A stretch of 64,000 nucleotides of DNA from Azorinus chamasolen (Eukaryota > Mollusca > Bivalvia > Cardiida > Solecurtidae): the NCBI GenBank assembly GCA_963576725.1, contig OY755242.1, positions 27,628,358 through 27,692,357 of the forward strand, given 5' to 3'. The position numbers and the translations under genes were made by a program. Shown here piece after piece: positions 53,272-63,700 of this stretch (position 1 is the first letter of the stretch; each line of letters starts with the position of its first letter). The notes under the pieces are model-generated. The model was not told the origin of the DNA. It worked only from the letters and a program-made list of their open reading frames with translations, and made no database searches.

Positions 53272-53472
53272 TAAGAAACAGGTGACTGAAAAATAATGTC
53301 GTGTTTCTGTATTTTCCTCTAATATACAGTGTTTAGCAGCCGAAATGTCATACTCGCCGTCTTATAAGGATCCACCAAACTGGATCGCAAATTGGTCCGT
53401 AGTATTATATTGCATGCTACAGCATTGAAATGGTTTAGAACTGGAAACAGCATGGCGCATAAAATAATGTCT

Positions 53473-53699
53473 TTAACCACGTATTCCATGAATATTCATG
53501 AAAAAATAATGACATCACACATATTGATTAGAATAATAGTTGCAATGGTACATAACACTTGAAATATTTGGCCATGTCAGAAACTTATATCTATAGTCAT
53601 AGCATACCCTGATCAGACGGCGGCTGTAGGAGTCGTCTGATCTAGGTCTACTCTGTTCGCAAAGCTGTAGAAAAGCGTATTAATGAGGTAAATAGTTAA
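53473..53699 (-). mobile_element. Family B TTAA MITE, copy B15
   Basis: TTAACCACGTATTCCATGAA to AATGAGGTAAATAGTTAA, 227 bp. Hairpin ACCCTGATCAGACGGCGGCTGTAGGAGTCGTCTGATCTAGGTCTACTCTG; centre GGCTGTAGGAGTC. Confidence 0.85.
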
Positions 53700-53727
53700 A
53701 GTGTTTCGAACAGCAATCATCATGCTT

Positions 53728-54286
53728 CACAGTAGAATCTCATTAAAGTGTTTATTACCGAAATCAGCAAGATACACAGTAGAACATCATTAAAGTGTTT
53801 ATTACCGACATCAGCATGATACACAGTAAACCACCTTTAGCGTATTTAGAACCGGAATTATCATACTACACAGTAGATCCGCATTAAAGAACTTACCGAT
53901 ATCAGCATGATACAAAGTAAAACCTCTTTAAAGTGTTTATTACTGAAGTCAGCATGATACACAACAGAACCGCATTATAGTACTTACCGGTATTAGCATG
54001 ATACAGAGCAGAACCTCTTTAAAGTGTTTACTACCGATGTCAGCATGATACACAGTAGGCCATCTTTAGAGTGTTTACTACTGGAACCATCATGATACAC
54101 AGTAGGATATCTTATAAGTGTTTCGACACGGAACCATAATAATACATGATAGAACCTCTTGAAAGTGTTAAGTACCGAAATCAGCAGTATATGTTATGGT
54201 ATAACATTTTTTAAATGTTTACTACCGAAATCAGCATGATACATAATAGAACATCTTTAAAGAGTTTAGAACCGGAATCAGCATGA
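53728..54286. repeat. 46-bp minisatellite with a TA-element-like unit
   Basis: About 12 copies of a unit close to CACAGTAGAACCTCTTTAAAGTGTTTATTACCGAAATCAGCATGATA. Each unit starts with CAGTAGAACCTC, which equals a TA-type MITE end. Copies vary in sequence and length. Confidence 0.9.
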
Positions 54287-54289
54287 CAG

Positions 54290-54868
54290 AATGGAGTTTA
54301 GTGACTTGTCACAACTACTGTGTGATACAACAATTTGTTCGGACAACATATGTGAATAATTTGATGACGTCATAAGTATAAAACTCTCACACTTTTATCA
54401 TGAAAAGTACACAATTGCATTAAACGTCAGTTGCATTGGATAGCATATACTACAGCTCTATGTTGGCGATACCGTTTATATTATTGTCGTTTTTTATTTT
54501 CTTGAATAAACAGAGACGTTCTGTCTCTGTGTTGTTATATAATTTACCAAGCATAGCAGAAGCATTAATAATCAAAATGTCCCTCCGTTTCAATTTATGT
54601 TTCAAGTTTACGTTTAATTTTGTTTATGATCATTATAAAGAGTCAATAAGAAAACAAATCTTGTTTTATAGAGAAGGAAACGACTATTTGTTTCAAGGTT
54701 ATATTTAATTCTGTTTATGAACATTTGTAAAGAGTAGATAAGAAAATGGATCTAGTTATGTAGAGAGGGAATTGGCAAATCGCATTCGTTTGATTAAATT
54801 TCTTCAGAGTATGCCATGATTAACAATGGAATCTCTTTAAAGCCACATCTTAGAAAGTAAACATTGGA
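54290..54868. other. Anonymous DNA
   Basis: A 90-codon plus-strand frame at 54436-54708 has a hydrophobic N-terminal stretch (IPFILLSFFIFL) but no recognisable domain. GAGTAAATAAGAAAAC-like sequence repeats weakly at about 54640 and 54730. Confidence 0.4.
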
Positions 54869-54869
54869 G

Positions 54870-55064
54870 TCTTTAGCACTTTTTCACGCCTTTGCAAACA
54901 GGTCAGGATCTACTCTGCTTTGCTTGAAATTATAACATTTCCGACACTACAGTTTTTACCAATACAAAACAACCCGTGCACGTATGCCGTTATAAAAAAT
55001 CAGCTCATAACAATTCATGATGTCATTAGTTTTTACATGCATATTCAACAAGGAAATGGTTCAA
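54870..55064 (+). mobile_element. Family B element, short copy (B16)
   Basis: TTTTTCACGCCTTTGCAAACAGGTCAGGATCTACTCTGC (hairpin centre deleted), then CCGTTATAAAAAATCAGCTC, ATTCATGATGTCATTAG, and CAAGGAAATGGTTCAA. It abuts H3. Confidence 0.7.
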
Positions 55065-55472
55065 TCCTTACAGTGTGGGGCATGATTCACTAATGTCCTT
55101 TGCAAACAGTGTAGGCCCATATAGATGATAGGACTCCTAGAGGAGCCCTTTCGTCAGGGTCTGCACTGTTTGTTTTGTTACACTTCAGAAAAATCTCTAA
55201 ATACAGTAAAACCCCGCTAATGCGACCACCTAAAATAGGTATAATTCTGGGTGCCAGTTGCTGGTGGTAGCTTAATGCCGGACAAAAGTAATGCAGAAAG
55301 CTCCTACAGGAGCTTTCTGCATTACTTTTGTCCTACATTAAGCAACCATCTGCTTATAAAAACGCCCATGTTTATTCATCAAGTGGTCGCATTAGAGGGG
55401 TTCTACTGTATTCACCATTAACTCAACCTATTTGGAATAGTTGATTTTAAAATTCAACATTGTAAGGGTTAA
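55060..55472 (+). mobile_element. Family H element split by a D insertion (H3)
   Basis: TTCAATCCTTACAGTGTGGG ... hairpin GCAAACAGTGTAGGCCCATATAGATGATAGGACTCC / GGAGCCCTTTCGTCAGGGTCTGCACTGTTTG, centre CTCCTAGAGGAG at 55134-55145. After CTAAATA the D element 55204-55408 intervenes, then TATTCACCATTAACTCAACC ... TTGTAAGGGTTAA. H4 at 55764 shows the uninterrupted version of this site. Confidence 0.83.
55204..55408. mobile_element. Family D TA MITE, copy D7, nested in H3
   Basis: CAGTAAAACCCCGCTAATGC to GCATTAGAGGGGTTCTACTG, flanked by TA at 55202-55203 and 55409-55410. Inner arms CTTAATGCCGGACAAAAGTAATGCAGAAAG and complement; centre CTCCTACAGGAG at 55301-55312. Confidence 0.93.
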
Positions 55473-55579
55473 AGCAGGATGTCCCATTTGAGTGTTTACT
55501 TTATATTACACAACGATCATTAACATATAACTACTGTTGCATCTTTACTCCTTGGCCACAATGATCGAATCCATGATAA

Positions 55580-55650
55580 CCTTTGCAAACAGTTTCCATG
55601 GAGATGCCATGTAATACGGCGTCCCATTAAGATCCAAACTGTTTGCATCT
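55580..55650. repeat. Family G dyad, copy G13
   Basis: GCAAACAGTTTCCATGGAGATGCCATGTAATACGGCGTCCCATTAAGATCCAAACTGTTTGC: the outer 11 bases GCAAACAGTTT/AAACTGTTTGC pair exactly, the middle poorly. Confidence 0.65.
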
Positions 55651-55763
55651 GATTATATTTTGTACAGAAATTGACGAACACGCCACTTTGAAACCTGACG
55701 CAGACGATATTCTAAGTAGAAGGAATTTATTTGGCGCCGAAAGTGTTAAAGGCAAGTGATACA

Positions 55764-55979
55764 TGAACCCTTACAGTGCGAGACACGAGTCACTTATGTC
55801 CTTTGCAAACAGTGTAGACCCAGATGAGTGGACTCATAGAGGATCCCTTTCACCAGGTGCTGCACTGATTGTCATGTTAAACCTTCTTTCTGTAGAAACA
55901 TCCCTAAATATTCACCATAAGCTTGACCTGTTTGACTTTGGAATGGTCCATTTGGAAATTTAGCGTGGTAAAGGTTACA
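55764..55979 (+). mobile_element. Family H element, uninterrupted copy (H4)
   Basis: TGAACCCTTACAGTGCGAGA ... GTAAAGGTTACAA, with decayed terminal TTAA. Hairpin GCAAACAGTGTAGACCCAGATGAGTGGACTCATAGAGGATCCCTTTCACCAGGTGCTGCACTG. CCTAAATATTCACCATAAGC at 55903-55922 is the empty equivalent of the D7 insertion site. Confidence 0.8.
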
Positions 55980-56020
55980 ATACAGGACAATTACTCATGC
56001 AGCAAGAAACTACTTGCTAT

Positions 56021-56249
56021 TTAACCCTTTCCCCCAAAAATACGCCTTTCTACGCCTCTGTAAAGGTCACCTGTTGAAACCATTGTGATAAATAGAGCAT
56101 TTGCTCCTGTAGAAGCAAGTGCTCTATTTATCACAATGGTTTCAAACTACAAAATTCTAAAATTTTCCTTTTCTCTAGTTAATGCTCCTTTTCGGTAGGT
56201 TTATTCAAAGTGGTTTGATCTAAAAATAGCCTATGAGAAAATGGGTTAA
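56021..56249 (+). mobile_element. Family F TTAA MITE, copy F7
   Basis: TTAACCCTTTCCCCCAAAAA to GAGAAAATGGGTTAA, 229 bp. Hairpin arms GAAACCATTGTGATAAATAGAGCATTTG / CTCTATTTATCACAATGGTTTC; centre CTCCTGTAGAAG. Confidence 0.92.
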
Positions 56250-56284
56250 GACTCGTACGTTTACTCAGTAAGTTGTCGTTTAAC

Positions 56285-56402
56285 CTTCATCATGCTAAGC
56301 GCGAGCTTGAATTCAGGTGAGACGCCGAGTTAACGCCGAGTAACTCGGCATCTCATTAAGATTCAAAGCTGTTTGACACTCGGTCAACAGTTTCAAAAAC
56401 GC
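56285..56402. repeat. Family G dyad, copy G14
   Basis: CATGCTAAGCGCGAGCTTGAATTCAGGTGAGACGCCGAGTTAACGCCGAGTAACTCGGCATCTCATTAAGATTCAAAGCTGTTTGACACTCGGTCAACAGTTTC. The centre CGCCGAGTT is duplicated. Confidence 0.68.
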
Positions 56403-56832
56403 TTGGAGGAATCAAAAGTAAATAAAGCATGCAATAGATCAGAATTTGGGCAGATATTATTTGTTCAACGCGATAAGGGTAACACTAAATGTTACTGTAA
56501 TTATACACAGCATGCCCACTGCTTTGCCTTTATATAGATACTTTTATAAAAGTACATATAGAAATTTAAATCAATTTGTTCACATACAGGCACACGTGAA
56601 CATTTGTTGTTAATTGAATATGAAGATGATATAATTAAATGGATTGCAATGGAAAGCTAGTCTAAAAGGCAACACCTGTATAGTTTGATGATAGCTTGAG
56701 CATCTATTGCATATAACATTCCTTCTTCTATTGATAAACATTGACAAACTGTTGTTTTACATAGTTTTTTTTATATAATGTGAAACTAGTTTGAACTGTT
56801 TATCAGAGATAAAGGTGCGTACTCAAATAATA

Positions 56833-56943
56833 ACTTCTTTATTTCTCCACAAACTCTATGTTGCGACAACTCTTTAGAATTCTTTCTTCGAGACGATTCC
56901 AAAGAGTGGTCACAACATAAGGTTTTGTGGAGAAATAAAGAAG
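56833..56943. repeat. Hairpin repeat J1
   Basis: Left arm CTTCTTTATTTCTCCACAAA then CTCTATGTTGCGACAACTCTTTAGAAT; right arm ATTCCAAAGAGTGGTCACAACATAAGG then TTTTGTGGAGAAATAAAGAAG. The core TATGTTGTGACCACTCTTTAGAAT is shared with the hairpin at 58704-58800. Confidence 0.82.
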
Positions 56944-57000
56944 CAACTTTAGAAAATGTTATAATCTACGCATTTTATCTGGACCTCCGGTATACTGATA

Positions 57001-57323
57001 CAGTGAACCCTCATTATACCGGCATTCGTTACAACGGCACCCTCGTTATACCGGCACTATGTGTTGAAACAAAACTACCGTTTAGGCTTTGAAACAACTA
57101 CTGAATAAATAGTTGCAAAGCCAATAAGACAGGTGATCGCTTAATGCAGAACACAAGAAGTGCAAAAAGCTCCCTTGTGTTCTGCATTAAGCGTTCACCT
57201 GTTGGTACTAGTTAAAAACTGGCCATACGGTTCCTTTCATATTTAAACTCGTTATAACGGCAACCTCGTTATACCAGCAAAATGTATGGAAACAAACACC
57301 TCCGTTGTAATGAGGGTTCACTG
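57001..57323. mobile_element. TA-type palindromic element, TATACC family (I1)
   Basis: CAGTGAACCCTCATTATACC at the left after TA; GTTGTAATGAGGGTTCACTG at the right. Inner repeats of the end motif (CCTCGTTATACCGGC, AACTCGTTATAACGGCAACCTCGTTATACC) occur on both sides. A central hairpin ACAGGTGATCGCTTAATGCAGAACACAAG / CTTGTGTTCTGCATTAAGCGTTCACCTGT has the centre AAAGCTCC. pogo-like ends (inference). Confidence 0.82.
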
Positions 57324-57329
57324 GTATTA

Positions 57330-58170
57330 TGTTATCACACATTTCTATCAGCCAGTCTGAATATGTGTACAAATGAAATGAATACAAAACAATGTACAGT
57401 GTGCTATGTGCAGTTAAACATACCTAGACGGCAGTGCATAGATTGGATTATATTTATAAATATACAGTTTACTAAAATATTAAGTAGTGAGTAGACTTTA
57501 ACCGGTAATGTCAATAGATGCGACTATTGGCACTTCATACTCCATCTACCCAAGAGGAAGAATACACTATATTGTACATAAGTATTAAAGTTAATGACAT
57601 ATGATCTGAACAGAACCTTTTAAGCAAGACACAGACTTGAAGTTAATGTCACATGACTAAATATGACACACTATATTTCATAATGACATAGCCAGTATAT
57701 AGGTAAGCAAAGACTGTGTTGCTATTTACGCAGTCATTTCAGGAAAAGGCATTTTCCAATATCGAAGTAAGAGGTAAAAACGAATGCCAATGCCATTTCT
57801 TCAATTTTAGATACCTGTCCCTCACACCATATTCGAAGTGTACATGTTTTACAGTATGGAAGGTTTAAGTTTGTCCTAATTAGAATATCAAAGACTATAG
57901 ACACATACTAAGGGCATTGGTATAGACTTCAATATAACTGTGCATTCAAATTTTGGTGCCCTTGGTCGTTGAAGTGAAGAAGAGAATAACGTTATTTGAC
58001 AGACAAACGAACAGGATGTAATGTTTTAGTCCTATTTTAGAATTTAGATATAAGACATTTAACGACTTGTATGAGGTACAAATTAGTTAAATCAATCAAT
58101 GATAATAGCAATAATCAATATATAATTACATTTCTAAGATTTGTGTCAAACCCTAGCACAACTATTGAGT
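57330..58170. other. Anonymous DNA
   Basis: A 70-codon frame at 57282-57494 overlaps the end of I1 and is unassigned. GTTAATGTCACATGAC-like sequence appears twice (about 57590 and 57642). Nothing else was recognised. Confidence 0.4.
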
Positions 58171-58374
58171 TTAACCCATTACATCATATATTATTTTTTA
58201 ATAATTCTATGGAAAAGGGGCATTTACTAGAGAAAATGAAATTTTTAGAATTGTGTACTTTTGAAACCATTGTGATAAATAGAATATTTGCTTCTATGGA
58301 GCAAATTCTCGATTTATCACAATGGGTTCAAGAAGTGACTTTTACAACGGCGTCCGTATGAGGGAATGGGTTAA
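58171..58374 (-). mobile_element. Family F TTAA MITE, copy F8
   Basis: TTAACCCATTACATCATATA to GTATGAGGGAATGGGTTAA. Hairpin GAAACCATTGTGATAAATAGAATATTTGCTTC / GAGCAAATTCTCGATTTATCACAATGGGTTC with a drifted centre. Confidence 0.87.
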
Positions 58375-58584
58375 TTACATAATTCAGTGATAAACATGCT
58401 TTTAATATTTCACAATATGGCTTAGCATATTATATGGCACACTATAACACACATACCGAGCTCTACTTTGAAGCCTATATATATATAGATATCTTTATCC
58501 TGAATAACTGTTTATTTGACCTATGAATAAATTTTCACCATAATTTGTATCCAGTTTGGAAACAAAAAAACGTTAAAAATATCT

Positions 58585-58947
58585 ACAGTGCTCCCTCCCT
58601 ACAACGGCCCTCTCAATAACGATTCCCTCTTTACAACAACGCATGTCGCTGTTTCCGAAACAACATGGCTCCAGAGACAACTTTTTTCCATCGTATTTAC
58701 TGTATGCCTCCATCAAACCCTATGTTGTGACCACTCTTTAGAATCGTCACTTTGTGACGATTCTAAAGAGTGGTCACAACATAGGGTTTGATAGAGGCAT
58801 AACGGTTTTAGTTCTCGAAATACACCTTATCTGGGAATCTGTAAACAAGCTAATTATATTTGAGTTTTCCTCCCTATAACAACTCCCTCTGAACAACACA
58901 TACAATCTTCGTACCCCAAAGGGTGTCGTTATAGAGAGGGAGCACTG
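58585..58947. mobile_element. TA-type palindromic element with 47-bp hairpin (I2)
   Basis: CAGTGCTCCCTCCCTACAAC at the left and GTTATAGAGAGGGAGCACTG at the right, TA-flanked. Inside, 58704-58750 and 58754-58800 are inverted repeats with one mismatch in 47 bases and a TTT loop (GTCACTTTGTGAC). Secondary end-like motifs (CTCTCAATAACGATTCCCTC, CTCCCTATAACAACTCCCTC) follow each end. 363 bp. Confidence 0.9.
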
Positions 58948-59269
58948 TATCCTTATTACATCGTTACAACTTGCGAATGCATAGCTGGTATATATCATGA
59001 GGGCATATATGATTTGTATAGCACGTTTGTTCAAAAGCACATGTACTTACTTACATATGTATATATCCGTGTCATCAGGTTTATGGTAAAACTTCTACGT
59101 TGAAAGCCCATTTAGCGAGATAAAGTTTTTGCTGTGTGTTTCAAAATTCATTTCAGTATACATACAGAAGTTTATCATGTAACAGTTCTTTTCGGAGCAT
59201 ATCTTAATAGCCATACTATTCTATTTGTACATGTATAAGCTGTAACAGTACGATTGAGTACTCTGTGTC

Positions 59270-59507
59270 TTAACCCTTCACTCCATAAATACGCCTTTCT
59301 ACGCCTTTGCAAACGGAGTAGACCAACATCAGAGTATTCCCGTAGCAGCCATCTGATCAGGGTCTGCTTTGTTTGCTTATGATATATGAATCTACAGTCT
59401 GCCATGGCCAAAACATCCTGTGGCCATGTCCTATTACAATAACAAGTCTAATTAATATTCATGATGACTTTACATCTTACATGAATATTCATGGAGTAAT
59501 GGGCTAA
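59270..59507 (+). mobile_element. Family B TTAA MITE, copy B17
   Basis: TTAACCCTTCACTCCATAAA ... GGAGTAATGGGCTAA. Hairpin GCAAACGGAGTAGACCAACATCAGAG / CATCTGATCAGGGTCTGCTTTGTTTGC with the centre decayed to TCCCGTAGCAGCC. Confidence 0.87.
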
Positions 59508-59509
59508 CA

Positions 59510-60812
59510 AGCAACGTTGATCTAGACTTTCGATCTGTTTGATTCTTTTCAAATCTCTTATTTCTCAGCCAAGCCTTATCGTATTGGTACTTACTTGAAT
59601 TGTCTCATAGAAGCAGTTCTAATGAGTACCAACAAAACAGGTTTTGTGGATAAATACGAGTATGGAATAAGTTTTCCTGCACTTCTTATCTAGACGTCTG
59701 ATTAAGGATTTGAAATGGCCTATCGTCTGGCCTAACACTTGAAACATGCCCGGTCTATTCTGTACTTAATTTAGAGGCTTAGTTTTAGCTTTTTGGTATT
59801 ATTAAAAGGTACATCCCTATGGAAATATATTCCTGCTTCACTGTTATTGTTCGAGGTATGGAATGTCAACTGTTTTATTATTGGCTCTTAAAGTAAATGA
59901 TACAGTTATATGCTGTACAACACATCAAGCATTCTCCACTGCTCCATGAGTTCCAGTTGTGTTACGGTGCAGGGATTTTTACTCCTCTAACTAAACTCTC
60001 GACGTCAAGAGGAACGAAGACACTTCAATGCTGATAGTTGTGAGCTGTATAGGTTAGAGGCCAGTATGCTGTACCAAAGTCTCTGTTCCCATATAGTAAG
60101 ACCAGTAGGCAATGTTGAAAAGTACAAACAGCAAGGGGAACAAGAAGCGCGAACCTACATCACAATACATGGCATAACGCACCCCAGAATTTATTGGTTT
60201 CTTCTTATTCTTCGAGGTGCTTGTTCCTTCTCCTCCTTCTGCGTCCCTCTCTTTGCTATATTCGTCTATAATTTTCTACAAAAAAATAAAATAAAAACAT
60301 TCAGAGAAAGAAACAGATCTATGCAATAACACTGTTTCTGATCCCTTAAACGCAGACATCGGAGTATCGTTTTAAAATGATAAATAAATCACATTCACCA
60401 ATCACCAAAGCATGATAGAACATTACTGTTACTATAAGACGTATTAGTATAGTATTTTATAATACACATATTAATGTTTCTCTCTTACGTTTTGGCTCAC
60501 CATAAATTCAAGCGCGGGAATAAATTCAAGCGCGGGAATATCGGACGAAAATCTCGCAGCTGAATAAATAGGCAATGAACTAGCGTTCACGCCAGATTGT
60601 CCGGTCCTTGTAGAGTTGGCAGAGAAACAGTTAAAATGAAAGTCTCTAATTGCAAAGTGTTTTGAAAATGCCTAAAACTTGCATAATTCCTTTGTTTATA
60701 TGCTGAAAAGAAATATATCGCAAGAAAACCAGTCGAATAAACTCCGAAGAAGACAAAACGTTCATGTTTTTTATATCGAAGGGCCAATGTCAAAACGCAA
60801 GATATGTTGTAA
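59510..60812. other. Anonymous DNA
   Basis: An 87-codon plus-strand frame at 60066-60329 has a hydrophobic centre but no recognisable domain and no supporting signals. AATTCAAGCGCGGGAAT is duplicated in tandem at about 60508-60540. Confidence 0.4.
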
Positions 60813-60814
60813 AC

Positions 60815-60890
60815 CGTTACTCTATATTAACGCATAGTTAGGCTTTTGTAAACAGAGTGGATCCAAATAAGACAGCTCCTGTAGAATAAG
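60815..60890 (+). mobile_element. Family B left-end fragment
   Basis: GTTACTCTATATTAACGCATAGTTAGGC, then TTTTGTAAACAGAGTGGATCCAAATAAGACAGCTCCTGTAG, after which the similarity stops. Confidence 0.55.
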
Positions 60891-61889
60891 TGATAAAGTA
60901 TTGCATAACTATCCATGAACTTAAGGGTTTATAATAACTACCTTCACAGATGCATAAAACTTATATTTTATATTTCTTTCTAAAGACATGTTTGAATATT
61001 TTTAATTATATATGTCAGCAGTCGTAATTTATAAAGCGTCTACACTCACAGAAACATTTCTTGCTCCGGACAAATTCGCTTGGAAATACGGAAATGTCTA
61101 TAAAATCGCATACGTGTTAATAATAAATCTACGAAGCAATAATTTCAAATTCAAAATGAATATGAACAAGAGATGAAGATGGAGAATTGTTTGTTTCTGG
61201 TTTTTTATAAACATACATGTATATCTATATCTAAACATTTTGTTTCCAAATTTGATTTCTCTCACAGTTCATACTTGCCTCACATGCTTCAACAATATTA
61301 TTTCTCTTCTTTTACAATAATGGCAAGTCACAATTATTATGGGCATGCGTGGGGGTAGAAAAGAGATAGATAGCTTGGCTCCCACGCTACTCGATCCAGC
61401 TGTAAAGAACATAGCATTGTGCAACGCAACACTAGTGCATACTTAAAATCATCTATATTATACTTGTCACCCCCTTGGGTCTTGGCATAGTTCCACGTGA
61501 CAAAGCTTGCTGCTATGTGTTGGACATTTTCAATATGTTGTACATGTATGTCATTTTGCATATACGGGTCCCAGGAAGAAGAATGATACGCCAGGGTTAG
61601 TCGCGCTATTGAGGTATATGCGGCCTGTTTTTGTTAGGGCGAGCAAGAGGTAATTTCCGCTGAAAGAATCCCAATCTCTGACTGGCTTTGCTCGTAGTCT
61701 GGTGGACATATGGGGACCACGGAAAGTCAGCTCATATCTCCACATCCAGATAAGATGCCTGGTTTACCCTTTCAAGGGGATTATTGTGAATGGTGTAAAA
61801 GGTTTTAAGCACCTTTCCCGATCTTGAGATGTGCATAAAATAGTACTTGGCAATGTAAAACGACATCTACCATTCCTCCTCCCACTTGG

Positions 61890-62640
61890 CTAAGCTAAGA
61901 GTCTTACCTTAGATCCAACTGATACTGGCAAGTCATTTATGTACAGGAGGAAAAGAAGAGGCCCTAGCACATAACCCTGAGAGACGCCAGATTCAACACT
62001 GACTCTGCTTGATTTAGCACTATCAACAACCGAATTTAGAGATCGACTGCTCAGAAAGTTGTTAGTTTTGCCCCTAAAACCATAATGTGACACTTTGTGT
62101 AACAGTCTGGCATGATCCATAACATCAAATGCCTTGCTTAAATTCATGATGGCAATAACAACACGACTTCACTGCATGGACTGTACAATATCATTGATCA
62201 ATGGCACTAACTTTGTTTCACATGATCCCCTGGCACGGAAGCCATGTTGATTGTCAACAAGGATCTGATGCTGGTCAAGGTGGTCCAATATATTGCTGAC
62301 TACAATATGCTACATTATCTTACATGCAATATATGTAAGTGACACAGGCCTAAAATTGCTGGGTCTAAACTTTTCACCCTTTTTTAAAATAGGAGACACA
62401 TTTGCTTGATTCCATTCTGCAGGAACAGACCCAGTATTTAAAGAAATGATAAAAAGGTAAGTAAACATTGGAGCAATTTCTGAGGCACATTCTTTTAATA
62501 TTCTAGTTTTGATTGAGTCAGGGTCTGCCTTGTGGAGTTTTCGGCTAGTTTTGATTTAGTCCGGGTCTGCCTTGAGGTATTTTCGGTTAAGGGTTGTGTC
62601 CTAGATCTTAGTAAAACAGATAAAAACTGTTTGTTTAGTA
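61890..62640 (-). pseudogene. Non-LTR reverse transcriptase, broken
   Basis: From about 62430 downward the minus strand reads PAEWNQANVSPILKKGEKFR, PSNFRPVSLTYIACKIM, NQHGFRARGSCETKLVPLIN, then the open segment MNLSKAFDVMDHARLLHKVS (62147 onward) and SVESGVSQGYVLGPLLFLLY with INDLPVSVGSKVRLLA. These are RT motifs 1-4 in order, with motif A FDVMDH and motif B GVSQG for the usual GVPQG. Stops follow CKIM and precede SRVVIAIM. The frame ends exactly where the catalytic F/YADD should come (LLA then stop), so the active site is lost in this frame. Region 61890-61340 continues the C-terminal part (AAYTSIARLTLAYHSSSWDP-like sequence near 61600) in other frames. Confidence 0.88.
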
Positions 62641-62653
62641 TCTTAGTCTTATC

Positions 62654-63040
62654 TCAATCTCTAAACTCTGATTTAAATTTTATCTTCTCTTTAAGGGGTA
62701 ACGTCGCATGACTCATTTTTAAACTCTTTACAAAACCCCAAAATGTCTTTGTTGTACTATGCTTGTTCTCTGTATTATCACACACAATATTGTTCATGTA
62801 ATCCCAGTATGATGTTCTAGATTGAGTTTGGATTAATGCTTTGATTGTCTTTAGTTTAGTTACTTGTAAATTTATCCGATATGTTCGGGCAGTTAACTTT
62901 TCAGTTTGCATGGCCAACTTAGTCCAAATAGATATACTAGCTTTAATTTCAGTCCAATTTGCTTTATCAAATAGTAACATTTTTCTTTTTTCGTGCATGT
63001 TTATTCTTGCACTAGAAACAATGACAAGGAAGGAATACAT
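62654..63040 (-). pseudogene. Linker between endonuclease and RT
   Basis: A 128-codon open segment rich in Lys and Thr (KMLLFDKANWTEIKASISIW, YWDYMNNIVCDNTENKHSTT, KTFWGFVKSLK) is the part between endonuclease and RT in this type of protein (FDKANWxxIK...KKFWxFVKSLK pattern). It overlaps the end of the endonuclease frame at 63001-63040 in a different frame, showing a frameshift. Confidence 0.8.
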
Positions 63041-63700
63041 TGATCACTGAAACCTGGAATTACGTTGATGTGTTCGACAAGTGATGGGTTACTATGAAAC
63101 ATGAGGTCAAGACAATTGCTTAAATTTTCTGTTATCCTTGTTGGATCATTAACAAATTGTGTTAAACCTAGTGAGTTGGCCATGTCCAGTAATTTGCCAC
63201 TTTCTTCGCGTGATTTACTGTGTTAGTGTCCGAGTTTATGTCTCCTAGATGTAGGCCACCCCTATTACAATTGTGCTGTTTGCTTTGTCAATGAGGGGGT
63301 TGTTCTTTCGCGTTCATCAATCCATGTGAAATCTCGATCCGGTCTGTAGGCACTACATACATATAGGTCGTTTTACCTTTCTGTCTTATCTGTACCCGTA
63401 TAAGCTCAGAGTCTGATTTGGGTTCAACAGGGGCATGTCTCTTTTGATATTAGTACAAAGACACCTTCCCCTGTTCCACGAATTCTATCATTACGGTACA
63501 CATTCTAGTCAGCAGAATAACTTCAGAGTTCTTAATTTTAGGGTTTAGCTATGATCCTGATCCAATTACAATGCGATGTTTGACAGAAACCATCCTGGAA
63601 TGAAAGTCTAGGGTTTTTTATGGACTGCCAATAACAGTAATGACTTTTATGTGCTGGAAATTTGATTTTCTATTACCTTGGGTTCTGACATGTCTCTGAA
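63000..63700 (-). pseudogene. Non-LTR endonuclease (AP-type), broken
   Basis: Minus-strand remnants in order: IGSGS-stop-LNPKIKNSEVIL (near 63560-63510; family form GTETWLNPxIKNSEV), RIRGTGEGVFVLISKE, DLYVCSAYRPDRDFTW (near 63370-63320), GDINSDTNT (near 63225), and the open segment MANSLGLTQFVNDPTRITEN then LSNCLDLMFHSNPSLVEHIN with VIPGFSDQC (63183-63001). The last corresponds to the conserved PTR...LDLIFTNxPxLV...PGISDH block, including a GFSDQC in place of the catalytic SDH. Several stops and shifts break it. Confidence 0.85.

Noticed and set aside
54436..54708. 90-codon frame with hydrophobic N-terminus
   Set aside because: AT-rich sequence of this length gives such frames by chance; nothing supports expression.
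394..60000. CRISPR array made of the repeated hairpins
   Set aside because: Copies are dispersed, 150-360 bp, in both orientations, with transposon ends and no regular spacers; the genome is eukaryotic.
60066..60329. 87-codon frame with a membrane-like segment
   Set aside because: No recognised domain, no splice or conservation evidence; kept only as a note in the anonymous stretch.
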